A stretch of DNA of 64,000 bases from Antedon mediterranea (GCF_964355755.1 NC_092670.1:12339201-12403200); one strand, 5' to 3'. Positions 36,271 to 48,334 are shown, counted from the stretch's first letter. Notes: generated from the sequence alone by a model not told the origin. Numbers and translations are program-made.

Positions 36271-38250
36271 ATTCAACAACTTTGCGATCAGATAATCCAA
36301 TTGATTAACAAGAATTCTGTTGAGGGTGTTAAAGCTGCAAGGGCTGACCTTGATGGAAGACGTAAAAACTGCACATATGCAATACGTTTCCATGCTTCCC
36401 AATGAAGAGGCAATAAATGAAAATCTGTGGCTCCAGTCAGTACGTGATAAGTACGGCGAGACCAGTAGTGCTGTTGCTATATTTTTGGAGCACCTCGACA
36501 AAAGCAAAACTCAGAAGACAGTAGATGAAAAGAGAAAAGGCGGTATACAATTGGAAAAAATGCGATTGCCAACCTTTGACGGAGATGTAAGGGCCTACCC
36601 TAGATTCAAAACAGACTTTCTAAAATTCATTTTGCCTGAGACCACAAGGGATCAAGCAGCATTCGTTTAGCGGAAATCTCTTGGAGAAAAACCTCTACAA
36701 GTTGTAGGCGCCGTAGATGATGATATCAACGAAATATGGAAGCGATGGGATGAGCGGTATGGCGACCCAATAAAATTAGCAGATGCCGTTATGCATGACT
36801 TTGAAAGTATCGACTCACTCAAAGACGGAGACGACAAAAGATTTGTTGAGTTTGTCGACATCATCGAGAGAGGTCATAATGACCTACGGAAATTAGGAAT
36901 GGAGAAGGAAATGTCCAACACCAGAGTGGTTAGTGAGAGGAGATTGCCACCTGCTATTCGAAGAGAATGGTCACGGTCATTATATGATGAAAAAGCAGTA
37001 ATTGATAGAACTGACAGATTTCCTGCGCTTCTTAAATTTTTAGTGAGGGAAAAGAAAAGTGTAGAATACGAAGTGTCGGGAGTGAGATCGAAGCCGTCTT
37101 CGCGCTTTACCATTAACACCACAAACATTGAAGAGAGAAACAACGCACCCAAATCTGAAAACAACAAGAACTGCTTAGTCCATGACATGGGCCAGCATAC
37201 CACGCCTGAATGCCGGGCTTACATTGCAATGAACCTATCTGACAAAACACAACTTGTTAGGGCCAAGGGTGCATGTTTTGGCTGCCTAGTAAGAGGGCAT
37301 CGTATAGCTGAATGCAAAAACAAACGACAATGTGGTGTATCTGAATGTTCACGCTTACACCACTCAAGCCTACATGACGATACTGTTGGAGACAATAGTC
37401 AACCCAAAACAACATTAAATCACCACACGGGGGTCGCCACTTCTAAACAAACTGGAGCCTGCCTTTTGCAGTTGATGAGCATAAAGGTGGGAGCTGGGCA
37501 TATGAATGTCTTGTTTGATGGCTGTGCAACGGCATCTCTCGTAACAAACAAATCGGCAAGGGCAGCCAAGCTTAAGGGTCAGCCTCTGAAAATTGCCATT
37601 ACGAAGATTGGAGGACTAACAGAGGAAATAGACAGTTTCCATTATATTGTACCTCTAATCGACAAACAGGGATCCGTGATCAACATATCTGCATACGGTA
37701 TTGACCAGATTACGTCAAATATAGAATGCATAGCAGTGCAGCATGTAGTGGGACTATTCAGTAAAGTCCGATTTGAAGAGATCAAGCGACCAACTGGCCA
37801 AGTTGACTTGCTTGTAGGATACGAGTACGCAGGTTATCACCCAATAAGAATGGAAGCTGCGGAACATCTACTTTTGCTCGAGAACCGATTTGCAAAATGC
37901 TTGGGCGGTTCACATCCAACCCTAAAAGAAAATACAACAACGCTTGTAAAGACTGCAGCATTAATACATCATGTTACAACTTGCAGTTTGGATTCATTTA
38001 TTAAGATGGCAGGAATGGGTGTTCAGTGCAACTCTCAATGTGGTAGCTGTCGTTGTGGGAGATGTCCCGTTGGCGCAAAGAAATACACACTGAAGGAAGA
38101 AAGGGAATTCGCGTTGATCGAGAAAAATCTCAAATTTTGTGGTTCTCATTGGATTGCAGAATATCCCTGGATTAAAGACCCAGCTGAATTGCCAAATAAT
38201 CGAAACGCCGCACTTTTCGCTGAATTTACAGAGATTAGCCAAAAGCATCA
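36271..38250 (+). pseudogene. BEL gag C-terminus and protease region
   Basis: The frame resumes after the AATCA run and is interrupted by one TAG at 36668-36670. Segments in order: a capsid-like region (KMRLPTFDGDVRAYPRFKTD), a His-Cys pair (CLVHDMGQHTTPEC) and a knuckle (CFGCLVRGHRIAEC), then the aspartic-protease-like module (VLFDGCATASLV, then VDLLVGYEYAGYHP). In place of the usual D-S-G or D-T-G the active site reads F-D-G-C, so the protease is probably inactive. Immediately after an RT-proximal segment (AEYPWIKDPAELPNNRN) the sequence jumps to the integrase zinc-binding region. Confidence 0.8.
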
Positions 38251-39251
38251 GACACCATTGTGTTCCTTGTAGGAAGAGAGAGAAAGACATGTCCGGACAA
38301 CAGATGGGACAATTACCTATTGAGCGATTGAAGCCCTCTCCACCATGGTCATTCATCGGTGTTGACTTGTTTGCTCCATTTATAACTCGTGGCGAAGTAA
38401 ACAAGAGAGCAAGAGGAAAAGCTTATGGAATCATATTCACCTGTTTTGTTACTCAAGCCGTATATCTAGACCTCGCCACGGACTACAGCACAACTGGATT
38501 TCTACAAGCATTTCGTAGATTTGTGTCCATAAGAGGATACCCCACTGAGATATACAATCAATTAGTTTCTGCTTCGAAGGAGTTAAAAGGGGTAATTGAC
38601 GGATGGCAGGAGAGTGATCTTCATGATTTCGGCATCACCAAAGGTACTACTTGGAAGTTTTCAGCCGCGGATTCTCCCTGGCAAAATGGAGTAACAGAGA
38701 TACTGAACAAAGGTATAAAGAAAGGTATACATCATGCCATTGTTCCATTTAACGAATTACAAACCGTGCTATTTGAGGTAGCCAACTTGGTTAACGAAAG
38801 GCCAATTGGGAGACATCCAACCGATCCCGAAGATGGGGCATACTTATGTCCAAATACGATTTTATTGGGACGTGCTACAACCAGAGTACCGAGTGGACCA
38901 TGGAGAGCTACCAATAACATTAGAAACCGTATCGAATTTGTACAAAGCTTAATAAAGTCTTTCTGGGTTAAATGGAACAGAGATTACTTCCCATCATTAA
39001 TAGTTAGACAAAAATGGCATCATGAGAAGAGAAATATGCAGATCGGAGATGTCGTGTTGGTGCAGGATAGCAACACCGCCCGTGGGAAATGGAGGATGGG
39101 ATTGGGTTCCAGTGTGTATCCAGACATAAACGGAAAAGTGAGAACGGTGCAAGTTGAATTAAGAAATGAAGATAGAAATGCGAAGCAGACTGTAACTCGT
39201 GCAGTGCAACGATTGATCGTTCTAGTGGCAGTAGACGGCATTAATGAATAG
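38251..39251 (+). pseudogene. BEL integrase
   Basis: Integrase in a different frame from the protease segment. It contains the end of the zinc finger (HHCVPCRKRE), the first catalytic Asp (GVDLFAPF), a core with TQAVYLDLATDYST, and the catalytic Glu region (SPWQNGVTEILNKGIKK), then a C-terminal module (MQIGDVVLVQD). Around 38551-38565, where the second catalytic Asp of a D-N-G motif should lie, the text goes directly from EIY to NQLVSASKEL, so an in-frame deletion has removed it. The enzyme should be inactive. Ends at TAG 39249-39251. Confidence 0.85.
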
Positions 39252-39270
39252 TTTGTTTCGTGGGGCGGAA

Positions 39271-39672
39271 TGTAAAGTTTGACTTTATATCTTGTTTAAT
39301 GGTTTAGCGCCCTCTCTAGTTCTAGATAATAAGAGTGGGTCAGAGGTCATGTTGACCATGTGAATCTTTGAATTGGTGATTGATACGCACATCTTATGAG
39401 AATTCCCGTGAAATATAACCTTAATGTAGACGTAATAGTGTAAGTTCTTTGAGTAGTGCATTCACTGTATTGTACTTTGATATTATTATATACTGTAGCT
39501 CTAATGAGTTTTTTGTCTAGTTTGCTTTTGGGAGCTTTATACAGTGGTCTAGGCCTAGCTTTATGCATGTGTTTATGTAATTTGTTATTGTTGTTGCAGA
39601 TTTCGAACATCTGATCATTGTTGAATTAAAGTTGTTTGGAAACGTTAACGTGTGACACGGGTCTTCTTTACA
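39271..39672 (+). repeat. 3' LTR of the BEL element
   Basis: Same length and, by eye, the same sequence as the 5' LTR. Followed by the TTAAT duplication. Confidence 0.9.
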
Positions 39673-39879
39673 TTAATATTATAGTATTATACTAAAAATA
39701 AGACGAGTTGGTGGTGTCGAAATTCACACAAGTCACAATAAAACCATGGAGGTATAAAATATTTTATTTTTATACCTCATGCTAAAACCTTATTCCTTAC
39801 TCCATGCTCACAGATGAATGTTATAGGCCTAATCCTATTTAAAGCTAGGTTGGCTATAACTATTAATAAGGCTTACAAG

Positions 39880-40130
39880 TTGTATCTATTAGTATTAGCT
39901 AGGCCTGCTACTCACTCAGGGTGAACCCTCACTCAGGCCTACAACTAGGCCTAGTACTACTACCACTACTAGACTAGCTACTACTCTAGGACTAGCCAAT
40001 AGATAGGGGATAGTACACTAGATAGCCAGTACAGCTGTAATGGGCTAGCTAGGCTTCCTATACTAACTAACAAAGCTGCACCATAGAAACTACAGTTCTT
40101 ACTTACCAATCTGCTAGGGCCTAGCCATAG
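39880..40130. repeat. Cluster of TAGGCCTA-type words
   Basis: Many CTAGGCCTA, CTAGC and ACTACTA words, as at 28100-28345, on the other side of the nested retrotransposons. Both belong to the flanks of the same TTAA-bordered element. Confidence 0.55.
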
Positions 40131-40488
40131 TCTTTTCTTCAAGTAGGAGTTGTTTTTGTTGTTGTTAAACTACAGAACTTTCCCACATCGTCGTCTCGCC
40201 ATATCACGTCGTATTTTTTTTCTGATGACCTAGAGGTCACATACACGCACAAGAATCATACAATATGCATAATTCATAAGCTAATTCAGGTCAAGGGTTA
40301 AATTAAACCGGAAGCCAGCTGGCTGCCAGCCAACCGACTTCCGGTTGACTATTTTTTACTTTAAATTACGATTTTCTAAGGTAAATAATTTTTTTTTTGA
40401 TCCAATTTTTTTTCAAAGTGAATAACTTTTATGTATCATTAAAATGGCCTTTAAAAAAAAAAAATTTGTTCAGGGGGACAATACATCT

Positions 40489-41750
40489 TTAAATAAGCCA
40501 GTGGGTAAATCTTTATGGAATTCATTCAAAAGGAAAGCAATATGCTTAACATTGAATGTGAAAGATATAACAATAAAGAAACAAGTATAGAAAAATGGGT
40601 AGCTTTAAGAAATACTATTATGTTAATATAAATTCTAATTTGCTCGATTATCAGAAAAGGAATTCACAGTGATACGAGTTACAGGTGGTGCTGATCTGAT
40701 TTAATTCGTTTTATCTTGTATATAAATACATTGTATAATCCGGGTTGTAAAATTAAAACAAACAATTGAAAATCTCACAAATTCTTTATGTGTAAAATAT
40801 TTTAAAACGAAGAACATTAATGAAAATAGGAGGCAATACGGAATTCATAAATGTAAAATGTTACTGATGAATTGTAACGACATTGGGAATTAACAAATGT
40901 GTTAAATAATATGATTTTATGTAATGACATGAGATAATATAATGAATGTGGATAAAAGTGGTGTTTGCACCACAAAAGAGAAAAAAAAAGCTATCGATGG
41001 AATGGTGGGTACGAAATCCATGATAATTTATTTACTTATCTAAAATAAATTCAACGGGAACCTGATTTTACAAGAGGACCTCTTATATGAGTTTGTGAGG
41101 ACTCCGTTTATAGAGGACATCTTAATATCTGTCATGTTCTAAAGACTCCTTAATATCAGTTCAAATTGATCAGTTCTTTTCTAATGAAGAATCTGGGCAA
41201 TTTACAATCAAGCAACAACACCACATAATTCTACGTGAATTCTGCTGTACGTGAGCTAGCCTTAATAATACCGCCTGATTACGGTATATAGGCCTACAGT
41301 ATTAGCTTCAGAATAAATGACGACGCATTCTACAGATATTAAAACAAAATGAAAATATTAAATTGGCTTCGTCGAAATGTTGTACCTTGATAGATAGACC
41401 CCCAAGCAGACAGCCCACATTACTGTACAGACAATCTGCACTGCAGCACAATCTATTGGTTTTAACTGTACACGCGGTGATTCAACTAAAAGTAGTAAAA
41501 ACATTTTGGCACACTTCAAGGCGTATCATATAATTTGCGGACCATGACCGAAGCACTTTCGCTTCGATCTATTCGACGAAAATCAAAAAAGGATAACTAT
41601 TTTCTGCTTTATATTTAATTTAATGTAATAGCTTGATCTAATAACAGGCGTAACAACACAGAATACATATTGTAGTTTAATACTGGCTCAAATATGTTTG
41701 TTTTATATAAACTGTATTTTACAAAATTACAATAGAACTTCATTTTGCAA
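40489..41750. other. No gene seen
   Basis: AT-rich non-coding DNA. I found no open frame with a recognisable domain and no clear repeat match. Confidence 0.4.
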
Positions 41751-41756
41751 TATAGT

Positions 41757-41828
41757 ACCTAATTTGGCGCCTTAGACGCCAAATTAAGTGCGGTACCTCA
41801 TTTGGCAGTGGTACCTCATTTGGCGTGA
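41757..41828. repeat. TACCTCATTTGGC repeats with a palindrome
   Basis: AATTTGGCG-CCTTAGA-CGCCAAATT forms a 9-bp stem. It is followed by two direct copies of GTACCTCATTTGGC at ~41794 and ~41812. A related GTACCTCATTTG occurs at ~63164. Confidence 0.6.
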
Positions 41829-42294
41829 CAGGACCAACTCGTTCGTAGTGGTATAGGCCTCTATCATTTCCAACTCCAAACAGAAGAAAAAATAACATCG
41901 CAAAAATGGCATCTTCTTCCATAGTGTATAGATGAAACAATGAAACCCTTAAAATAACTTTTATTAAATGAACCGAGAACAAAATTAACACAATGCAAAC
42001 GTGAACGAATACAATAATGAAAATGGTAAAAACCGCGCGAATACATCGGACAGCGAGGAGGCGACGATGATTGTTGACAACTCCGCCAATTCAAGCGATC
42101 AACGATTTGACCTTTTATCCTAGCATGCACTGTGTGTTGATGAAACTTCCGGTACAACACGGTATCGTGATTTAGTGTATAGTACAGTAAACAACAGCAA
42201 ACGTTAAGGTGGGTTGACCTCGGTCCCAACAACACGCTAAAAATTAAAGCCATGTTCAAATTTAGGGTGTTGTATAAACACGACCTTCAAGTCA

Positions 42295-42432
42295 GAGGTT
42301 ATTAGCGGATATTATCCTGTCTCAAGATTGTTCAAGTCAAGTTTAGTTCTATGTAAGTTTACAGTTGCTGCTACCATCGCGTTATTAGTGGATATTATCC
42401 TGTCTCAAGATTGTTCAAGTCAAGTTTAGGCC
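42295..42432 (+). repeat. Tandem duplication of a ~85-base unit
   Basis: TATTATCCTGTCTCAAGATT and GTTCAAGTCAAGTTTA occur at ~42310 and again at ~42395. The segment is also related to 26090-26150. Confidence 0.7.
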
Positions 42433-42443
42433 TAGTTCTTAGT

Positions 42444-43050
42444 CTGGGCTCCAGACGGAGTTTTGTAAAAATATAAATATTTTTGCACATATGGCGTTTA
42501 CAACGAATATTAAATAAAGTAGGTAGGATCACAGGATCTAGACATAATTTGGATGACCTTTGCAACAAAATCATAAGAAATAAGGCTATGAAAATATGCG
42601 ACGACTCAAACCACCCTTTAAATAAACATTATGTTAAAATGAGATCAAAAAGACTAAATGTGCTGAGATCGTGCAATAGTAGGGTTATGCGATATTTTAA
42701 TTCTTTTGTTCCGTATTCTATTAGACTGTTAGATGATTTTGCATAATTTTTGAAATTTTTGATGTAATTGCAGCTTTTTATTTTTTATTTAGTCAATTGT
42801 AGTCTTATGTTCATACTTGTACATTGTTAAATAATATATAGTGTTTTTAAATATTGTAATTAATTATTTTTTATATGAAACGTTTTTATATATTTTTGTA
42901 CAATTTTGTGAAAAGCACTCAAAATATTTTCCTATGTGGACGAAATAAAGTTATCATATCATACGTGTATTACTTGAGTTTGGATACTCCGTCTGGGGAA
43001 ACACGCATAAGTCACGTGGTTTGACACCAAGAATTCTTGGTGCATAAATT
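42444..43050 (+). repeat. Foldback-type repeat interrupted by a LINE fragment
   Basis: CTCCAGACGGAG near 42450 and its inverse CTCCGTCTGG near 42987 form the ends of a foldback unit. Without the LINE insertion, the remainder matches 5030-5165 in order (CATATGGCGTTT, CATACGTRTA, TTCTTGGTGCATA). Confidence 0.65.
42500..42959 (+). pseudogene. 5'-truncated LINE, end of ORF2 and 3' tail
   Basis: An ~80-codon frame reads RLQRILNKVGRITGS, then KAMKICDDSNHPLNKHY and ends at NSFVPYSIRLLDDFA plus a stop at ~42746, which is the characteristic C-terminal end of a LINE reverse transcriptase ORF. About 210 bases of 3' sequence follow, with AATAAAG and a TATCATATCAT tail. The fragment sits in a foldback repeat for which the uninterrupted form exists at 5030-5165, defining the insertion limits to within a few bases. 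Confidence 0.8.
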
Positions 43051-43869
43051 ATCCAGTTGACTAGTTTCAGCCGCATGCCATTGGCTACTCACTCGTACAT
43101 CATTTTAATATTCATATTTCAGAATTTCAAAGACTCAACGTCTAAGACGCGTCTTAGACGATGCGCATGCGCTATGTTACGTTTAGACAATGTGTACTTG
43201 GCCGGGTACATTGATGAAAGTTTCCGAAGGCTAAAAATGATTTTATATGCCTAGTAGTCTGGTAAACATTTGATGAGATTTTTCCCAAGAACATGGAAAC
43301 TCGTCTTGATATGATAGGCTAGCTTCTCCGCCAAATCAAACATTGAATGGATCATTTATTATGCGAAAAAAATTAGATTTAATTCCCACCCAGACCCTGT
43401 TCTGTGTGGTGGTGTAGCCTGTTGTGTGCCGGTCGGTGGTGGTATGTAGGCCTACCTTATTGGCGTTTTATTTGGAAGGTCATACGTACGAGTTGAGTAG
43501 CCCTACGAAGGAGGCCTAGGCCAGGACTAAACAATTAATAAACAAAACAACCTGAACAGTTGTTCAGTCTCATCGTACATTCAGCATACTGTACGTACGT
43601 ACTCGATCTTTTTCATTTTGAAACAAAATGATCATTGGTTGATTCGAAATCCATATTTACATACCGCCCGCCCCATATAGCCAAATACGGTATGATAACC
43701 TACGTCATTCTTATTGGATGTTTGCGGTTTGCAAATCGATTTCTATACGTGTTTCACAAGTCTGTATTTTCAGACAAAAATCGCGGTCGAAATAAAAACA
43801 AATAAATAAAAAAAAAAGACAATAAATACAGACTTGGGGCAAGTCTAGCCTAGTTCTATGTAAGTTTAC
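43051..43869. other. No gene seen
   Basis: Non-coding. A palindromic GACGCGTCTTAGACG stretch lies near 43145-43165. The run just before 43869 (TTCTATGTAAGTTTAC) is a repeat also found near 42347 and 26120. Confidence 0.4.
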
Positions 43870-44344
43870 GGATCAACCTGAGTTTTCGGCATGTATTGAA
43901 TATAGGACTATTCCATTATTATTTATAGGGGTGTTAGTCAATAAGTTGGGTTGGGTGTGCCAGGCTTGTTGAGGCTTCTATTGTTCGTGTCATTGTGCCA
44001 ATTGTTTTGTATTTCACTGTGTTTGATAAACACAAACAAAAAACTGCTGCTGTAGTTAGCCTATGTGTCTGTAAATTATATCGTATTTTACACTATATTT
44101 ATATAGCCTATAGGCCCTAACATGTTTTTTTACCGTCAACAGTTAAATCATATCGTGTTTTATTTTACATTTCATGTAATATTATTATATGTTTTTTTTC
44201 TCAACAGCCGAATCAAGTTATATAGCCTCTTACAAATAACAAGAAAAAATACATTCAAACGTTATTCACAATAAGGAGAAAACATATACAACTTATTTAA
44301 TTTATGTTTTAATGTATATAAATCCAAAGGAAAATTAATGAAAC

Positions 44345-44452
44345 AACGACAATGATGTGGGTATCAGTGGCTGGATCTCAATAGAGATACAAAAAAAAGG
44401 CGAAAAGCTAAATCAAAACGATAAAGTAACAGCCAGAAAAACAATTTATATA
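44345..44452 (-). repeat. Inverted copy of the possible Penelope-like tail
   Basis: On the minus strand it reads TTCTGGCTG, TTTATCGTTTTGATTTAGC and ATTGAGATCCAGCCACTGAT, matching ~23908-23985. The hammerhead-like core seen there is not included in this copy. Confidence 0.65.
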
Positions 44453-44789
44453 AATACATCCATGTTTGTTTTTTTCTCAACAGTTTATGACTTTAACAAA
44501 TTCAGTACACTTAAAGGCATAAGATTAAGCAAAACATACATTGTGTAACATATTTAATTTAAGGTATATATGTTTTATTTCATCGACCCAGTTTTAAGTG
44601 TTATTTAGTAGTGTCATGTTTGGTTCAACTCAATGAGTTAGCAATGTTCGTGAGGTTCTCTCTCCAGCTGATTCTGACACAAAAACTAAAATAGTCAGAA
44701 ATAAAATTGCAGAACTTTCTCTCATGCAACACACACTAACTAACCCTTCCCCAGTAGGCCTACAGGATATATAGGGCCTACACTGTTAA

Positions 44790-45200
44790 AAAAATTCTTA
44801 TAAAAAAACTGTAAATTACTGGTAATCTGGACGCCAGTAATTTACCGTAATGTAGAATTACAGGTAGGCCTACTGTTGAAAATAAATTACTGTAAAACTA
44901 CAAATTACTGTTAACTTGAAAGTCGGATGTCAACTATAACGTAAAATCACAGGTACCGTTTCTAATAAATTACTACAGTATAATTACTGTTAATCTGAAA
45001 GTCTGTTTGTCAACAATAACGTAAAATCACGGGTACCATAAAACTACGTAAAATTACTGTCGATTTCAAAGGAAGTGGTCTACCATTAATGTAGAATAAT
45101 GTTGATAAATAACTGTAAAACTACATTAAAATTACTGTCGATTTCAATGGTCAATGGTAATGTAAAATCACAGGTACCGTTATTAATAAATTACTGTAAA
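44790..45200 (+). repeat. Tandem repeat, about four diverged units of ~100 bases
   Basis: Units share TACTGTAAAACTAC, AATTACTGT, then GTAAAATCACAGGTACCGTT. They lie in the interior of the Merlin-like element. Confidence 0.7.
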
Positions 45201-45716
45201 AGATTCAGTGAATTCCAACCAAACAAAATATTACAAAAATATAAATACCATACAAACAAAATAAATACATACCAATAATCTTATTTCAATAACTGATTAA
45301 CAATAACAAACTCCATTATAACATTTCTTTTTCTACTTGTCTAAACATCTTGTTTCTGTCATGTTCTTATGTTCCCTACAATGTTCATTGTATCTGAACT
45401 TGATCTGGGATTCTCTGTAAACGTTTCTTTTTTTAAAATAAACAATAACATTTTTATAAATCTATGCCTATATTACATAGATGTTTTCAATCTTCAAAGT
45501 ACGTCTTCTATTAAAATCTGTTTATCACCTATATTTAGATTGATTTCAATATAAAATATTTAAGTAATTGATATTTACAATCGATCGAAAATCTTTAAAA
45601 AAAACCAATCTATTAAAATTAGACCTACAGTACCATCTATGCTTGATCATTAAATAATTAATATGGATGTTACAATCATCAAAATATGCCTTATATTAAA
45701 ATGACCATCAAATAAA

Positions 45717-45940
45717 TGGAAGGTTTATTCCAGAGTACAGGACCTGGATGTGGTAGGTGGACACTTAACAGTAAACCACAGTAAGAATGTTGTTGATCCA
45801 ATAACAGGAGTCCACACTCAAAACATAGAATCCTACTGGAATCGTGAAAAATTAAAGTTAAAAAGAATAGGTGTAAACGGGAATGGTTACCGGAATACCT
45901 TGACGAATTTATGTGGCGAGAAAGATATGGCATAATATAA
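45717..45940 (+). pseudogene. Merlin / IS1595-type transposase, C-terminal fragment
   Basis: Reads WKVYSR, then LTVNHSKNVVDPITGVHTQ and NIESYWNREKLKLKR, the well-known C-terminal block of Merlin (IS1016/IS1595-related) DDE transposases. A one-base shift near 45890 is needed to reach the expected C-terminal YLDEFMWRERYG. The upstream catalytic part is not recognisable, so this is a relic. Merlin is a eukaryotic cut-and-paste superfamily; its presence makes the surrounding long inverted repeats likely transposon arms. Confidence 0.8.
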
Positions 45941-46787
45941 ATTAAACAGATTAAGTAAGTTAAAATAGTATATGTTCCTTGTGCCTTACTAAATAATGTT
46001 AAAGTTCTTGTGCCTTATATTTGAATAAAGTTTGAAGAATGTATCTTTCGATCTATCGATTTTTTTCTTGTTGTTTGTAGAGGCTATCTGCAACTGTTGA
46101 GAAAAAACCAAACATGGATGTATTTATATAAATTAAAACATAAATTGGATATTTTATATAAATTAAAACATAAATTAAATAAGATTAAAATGTATATGAA
46201 TCTTTTTCTTGATCTTTTCTTGTTATTTGTAGAGGCTACTTGATTTAACTGTTGAGTAAAAAAACATGTTAGGGCCTATAGGCTACTGTGTATAGTGTAA
46301 AATACGATATAATTTACAGACACATAATAAAAGCTATAGGCTAACTACAGCAGCAGTTTTTTGTTTGTTTTATCAAACACAGTGAAATACAAAACAATTG
46401 GCACAATGACACGAACAATAGAAGCCTCAACAAGCCTGGCACACCCAACCCAACATATTGACTAACACCCCTATAAATAATAATGGAATAGTCCTATATT
46501 CAATACATGCCGAAAACTCAGGTTGATCCTAACGGGGCCACCAGGACGAGGAAGCTTGACACTTATTAAGCATGTGTGAATATTGTATGAATAAATATTG
46601 CAATAGAACTATACTGTATGTATGCATCTACGGTGTCTCTTATTAAGCATGTGTGTTGAATTGTATATATGCTGTGTGTACAGTTATAGTTTACCGTATT
46701 TTCTGCACTTAATTTCGGACAGAGACTAACTAAACCTTTTCGACATCCAGGAATTATTATAGAATATTATATATTATAGAATTGATG

Positions 46788-46905
46788 GAGTGGAGTTGTG
46801 GCTACCAATTCAAGGGTCCTGGGTTCAAGTCCTGTCATATGTCAGGATTTTTTCTAATGACAAATTACAACTCCACTCCCAAAGACTTGTAATAAGACTC
46901 TGTTA
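46788..46905 (+). repeat. tRNA-derived SINE fragment
   Basis: GGAGTGGAGTTGTGGCTACC, followed by a B box GGGTTCAAGTCC at ~46827. The minus-strand copy at 51438-51525 has a longer version of the same head. Inverted ACAACTCCACTCCC follows at ~46867-46880. Confidence 0.55.
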
Positions 46906-47465
46906 AGCATAAGTTTCCTAAAGAGAAAGAAAGTTATGAAGATGAGATAAATTATAAAATAAAATTAATATTAATCCCTACCGTTTCTCGACCCTCAGTC
47001 ACCGAGATTAATTTGTTTAGCATTGGGAGTACATTAAAATAAAGTATGTCAATTAAGGTCCAGGGACCACCAAATGGCCATTCGTAAGTTTCCATCTCTT
47101 TACCAACTTTCAAGGAAGTGGCCCAAATAAATACGCTCAAATTGAATTAGATAGTATTTATAAGCATTTATATACATCCACATCGTATTTTCGATTTGTG
47201 TGTCATCATTATCAACTGTCTTTTACGTTTTCTATTACTTTTATTTTGTTTATGTGCTTGTGGAATTAACATTTTTTTAGATGACAGAGATCATTAGGCG
47301 CAGGAGCCCCGGATAGCGTTACGTTTGAAAACCCCAAAAAGTGAGGTTTTCAACCATTAGCGGCATGACTGATGTGAGTGATTAATGTGTTTTACGGACG
47401 GTTTCAAGGACTATCCTACCAGTGGGCTGTTCACTGGTCAAATGATTGACACTTTGTATCACCGT

Positions 47466-47516
47466 TTGTAACTGGAGCTGTGACGACCTTTGTAACTGGA
47501 GCTGTGACGACCTTGC
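47466..47516 (+). repeat. Tandem duplication of a 25-base unit
   Basis: TTTGTAACTGGAGCTGTGAC occurs twice in direct succession. Confidence 0.8.
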
Positions 47517-48334
47517 AAGAATACTAGGCCAGAATTTTTAATTGAAAAGTGCCTTGGTATTAACAATAACATGGAGATGGAAACAAATTTGTCTATCTTT
47601 CTTTCTAAAATAAATGGTCACTATAGTTTCAAACTAGGCTTAGTCCACCACATTAGTAATTACGAATCGAAACCTAAATTAAAATTGTTGGTATTCTTTG
47701 GCCGTTGTTTGATTAATTACATCTTCATGCCATGTTTTTTTTTTTCTCTAATGATTTGTCGATACGCTCCTATATTAATTAGGCCTACTAGCAGAGGGTT
47801 CGATGAGTTTTGAAAAGTTATGGAAATGTGGTCTAACATATAGCAATTCAGTTTTTTAAGGCCCTTCTTCCTTGTCCGAGCCTTTGGAAATATTAAAAAG
47901 TTATATTAATATAATATATTCTGTGTTTTCATGTTTTGAGAAATTGTATATCATTTCAGATGTTTCGCGCTGCGCTTTTATTTGTTTCGCGCTTCGTCTT
48001 GTTCGAGCTTCCTCCGTACATACCGATAATTAATATGATTTTTCATTTCATTTTTTGTACATTATTAACAAATAGCATACAGAACCCCATACAGAACATA
48101 CCCTTCTCTGAGAAAACACTTGTGGGCGATTCCCCGAATACGACATGATGGAATAGCTTTGGAGACTTTGACTTTGGAGTAGGCCTAAATCGAAACGTCA
48201 AGCAACTCAACAGTTCTTTTCAGAACTAATATAGGCCTACGTGGTGTACCCCAAATTTATATCAACAAATATGTAACTTGTTTAGCACGTTTAAAATGGA
48301 TAGCAAAACATATTAAAAAAAAAAACCTGAATTA

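Larger units (their letters stand above)
35404..39672 (+). mobile_element. BEL/Pao LTR retrotransposon with deleted RT and RNase H
   Basis: Two 402-base LTRs (TGTAAAG..CTTTACA) that look identical by eye enclose a gag-protease-integrase region. A 5-base duplication TTAAT flanks the element (35399-35403 and 39673-39677), as expected for BEL. TGGGGCGGAA before the 3' LTR is a plausible polypurine tract. The RT and RNase H domains are missing between protease and integrase (junction ~38235-38250). Gag has a frameshift in an AATCA repeat and a TAG stop. It must have moved with enzymes supplied in trans, or been damaged after insertion. Confidence 0.9.
27685..40488. mobile_element. TTAA-flanked TIR element split by two nested LTR retrotransposons
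   Basis: The left end AGTTGTATTGTCCCCC (27685-27700) matches the inverted right end (AGATGTATTGTCCCCC on the minus strand, 40473-40488) at 15 of 16 bases. Both are bordered by TTAA (27681-27684 and 40489-40492). AAAGTTATTCACTTT recurs inside both ends. TTAA targets fit Kolobok or piggyBac families. Excluding the Gypsy and BEL insertions, about 2.6 kb of its own DNA remains, with no recognisable transposase. The ends could instead belong to two different copies. Confidence 0.55.
43870..46529. mobile_element. Long inverted-repeat element with Merlin-like transposase remnant
   Basis: The arms begin GGATCAACCTGAGTTTTCGG at 43870 and, inverted, end at 46529; they stay similar for several hundred bases inward (43870-~44540 against ~46050-46529), passing through CACTGTGTTTGAT, ATATCGTATTTTACAC and TAACATGTTTTTT. 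Between them lie tandem repeats and a transposase fragment. Arm 1 is interrupted at 44345-44452 by a copy of the repeat seen at 23900-23990. No 8-9 bp target duplication is evident at the outer ends. Confidence 0.7.
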
